A DNA stretch of 64,000 nucleotides from Roseateles aquatilis (GTDB lineage: Bacteria; Pseudomonadota; Gammaproteobacteria; Burkholderiales; Burkholderiaceae_C). The first letter of the stretch is position 1; every line of letters starts with the position of its first letter. The stretch lies in contig NZ_NIOF01000003.1 in assembly GCF_002205645.1 (NCBI RefSeq), positions 372,001 to 436,000 of the forward strand. The letters run 5' to 3'. The notes under the pieces were generated by a model that did no database searches, was not told the origin of the DNA, and was given only the letters and a program-made list of their open reading frames with translations. The translations under genes and the position numbers were made by a program. Below are positions 63,552 to 64,000 of this stretch, piece after piece.

Positions 63552-64000
63552 TCAGAGACCGTGCCGCCGATGCCACTCGGCCAGCGATTCCTTCGGGTAG
63601 TGGTCGAAGCGCGGATCGTCCCGCTTGCCTTCGACGAGCACCCACGGCGCCTTCGAATCGAGCAACCCATGCACGTTCTGTGGCGGCACCGGCAGCGGTG
63701 TGTCTATCGCGCCCGCATGCGGATGAATGAGATCGGGCCAGTTGTCGTCGTACATCCAGAGCGCCGTGCCGCAGCGACCGCAGAAGTGGCGCTGGCCGGT
63801 GCTCTCCTTGCCGTCGATGATGGCGCGGTAAACCTTCAGGAAGCGCTTGCCCTTGTGCAACTTGAAGGTGCGGCGGTCGGCGCCGAGGTTGATCGCGTAG
63901 CCGCCCGTGCCGGCGGTCTTGCGGCAGATCGAGCAGTAGCAACGCATGAACGGGACCGGCTCGGTCGACTCGACACTGAACCGGACGCTGCCGCAGTGGC
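63552..64000 (-). CDS. GFA/CENP-V family zinc protein, 5' end beyond the window
   Basis: Reading from the right edge the frame is open at base 64000 and gives HCGSVRFSVE, then MRCYCSICRKTAGTGG and HFCGRCGTALWMYDD. These are the C-x-C-G, C-x-C-x-x-C and C-x-x-C zinc ligands of the GFA (glutathione-dependent formaldehyde-activating-like) fold. An ATG at 63945-63947 would cut off the first zinc site, so the true start lies outside. Members include formaldehyde-related and uncharacterised zinc proteins; the specific role is unknown. Convergent with phaR. Confidence 0.85.
   Translation of the reverse strand, partial: HCGSVRFSVESTEPVPFMRCYCSICRKTAGTGGYAINLGADRRTFKLHKGKRFLKVYRAIIDGKESTGQRHFCGRCGTALWMYDDNWPDLIHPHAGAIDTPLPVPPQNVHGLLDSKAPWVLVEGKRDDPRFDHYPKESLAEWHRRHGL

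Overview
The window is a GC-rich (about 70%), gene-dense chromosomal segment that reads like a betaproteobacterium of the order Burkholderiales, most likely near the Roseateles/Mitsuaria/Rubrivivax group. This is inferred from the phenylacetate operon with a TetR-type regulator, the Bug-type tricarboxylate receptor, PhaR/3-hydroxybutyrate genes and codon use. I see no insertion sequence, prophage or CRISPR array.

Layout. (1) 1-11350: phenylacetate (paa) catabolic operon paaG-I-K-A-B-C-D-E, paaR (TetR), a periplasmic solute receptor and paaZ, driven by a promoter at 110-138 with a perfect 16-bp operator over the transcription start. A divergent gene (paaY-like?) begins at the left edge. paaF, paaH and paaJ are not in the window. 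(2) 11646-17237: a chemoreceptor, a 977-residue single-gene predicted defence NTPase with an N-terminal nuclease-like motif, a short tandem repeat, a small membrane protein and a stand-alone receiver protein. (3) 17249-22008: a compact peptide-export operon on the minus strand: HlyD-type adaptor, a double-glycine-leader peptide, a degenerate TraB/GumN-like protein and a C39-peptidase ABC exporter. A GDSL/SGNH acyltransferase lies upstream of it. (4) 24412-41092: mostly housekeeping: nadB, a ComFB-like protein, nadA, AraC regulator/MFS pair, a ThDP enzyme, S4 protein, RraA, an unrecognised Ser/Thr-rich protein, a GAF-GGDEF-EAL protein, serB and mfd. (5) 41325-49519: a two-partner secretion locus tpsA1-tpsB-tpsA2, in which TpsA2 carries two complete TPS secretion domains in one polypeptide. 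(6) 49529-64000: RlmN-type methyltransferase, ispD-map-ispF, an EnvZ/OmpR-type two-component pair, SIMPL protein, 3-hydroxybutyrate dehydrogenase, alpha/beta hydrolase, relA, two identical tRNA-Val(GAC) genes, a LacI-type regulator with paired operators before a Bug receptor, phaR and a GFA-family gene cut by the right edge.

The most unusual content is the duplicated TPS-domain exoprotein with putative C-terminal cysteine anchors, the putative bacteriocin operon with a TraB/GumN-like protein whose catalytic histidine motif is altered, and the nuclease-STAND-like single-gene candidate defence protein. All functions are inferred by eye from sequence motifs; no database search was run.
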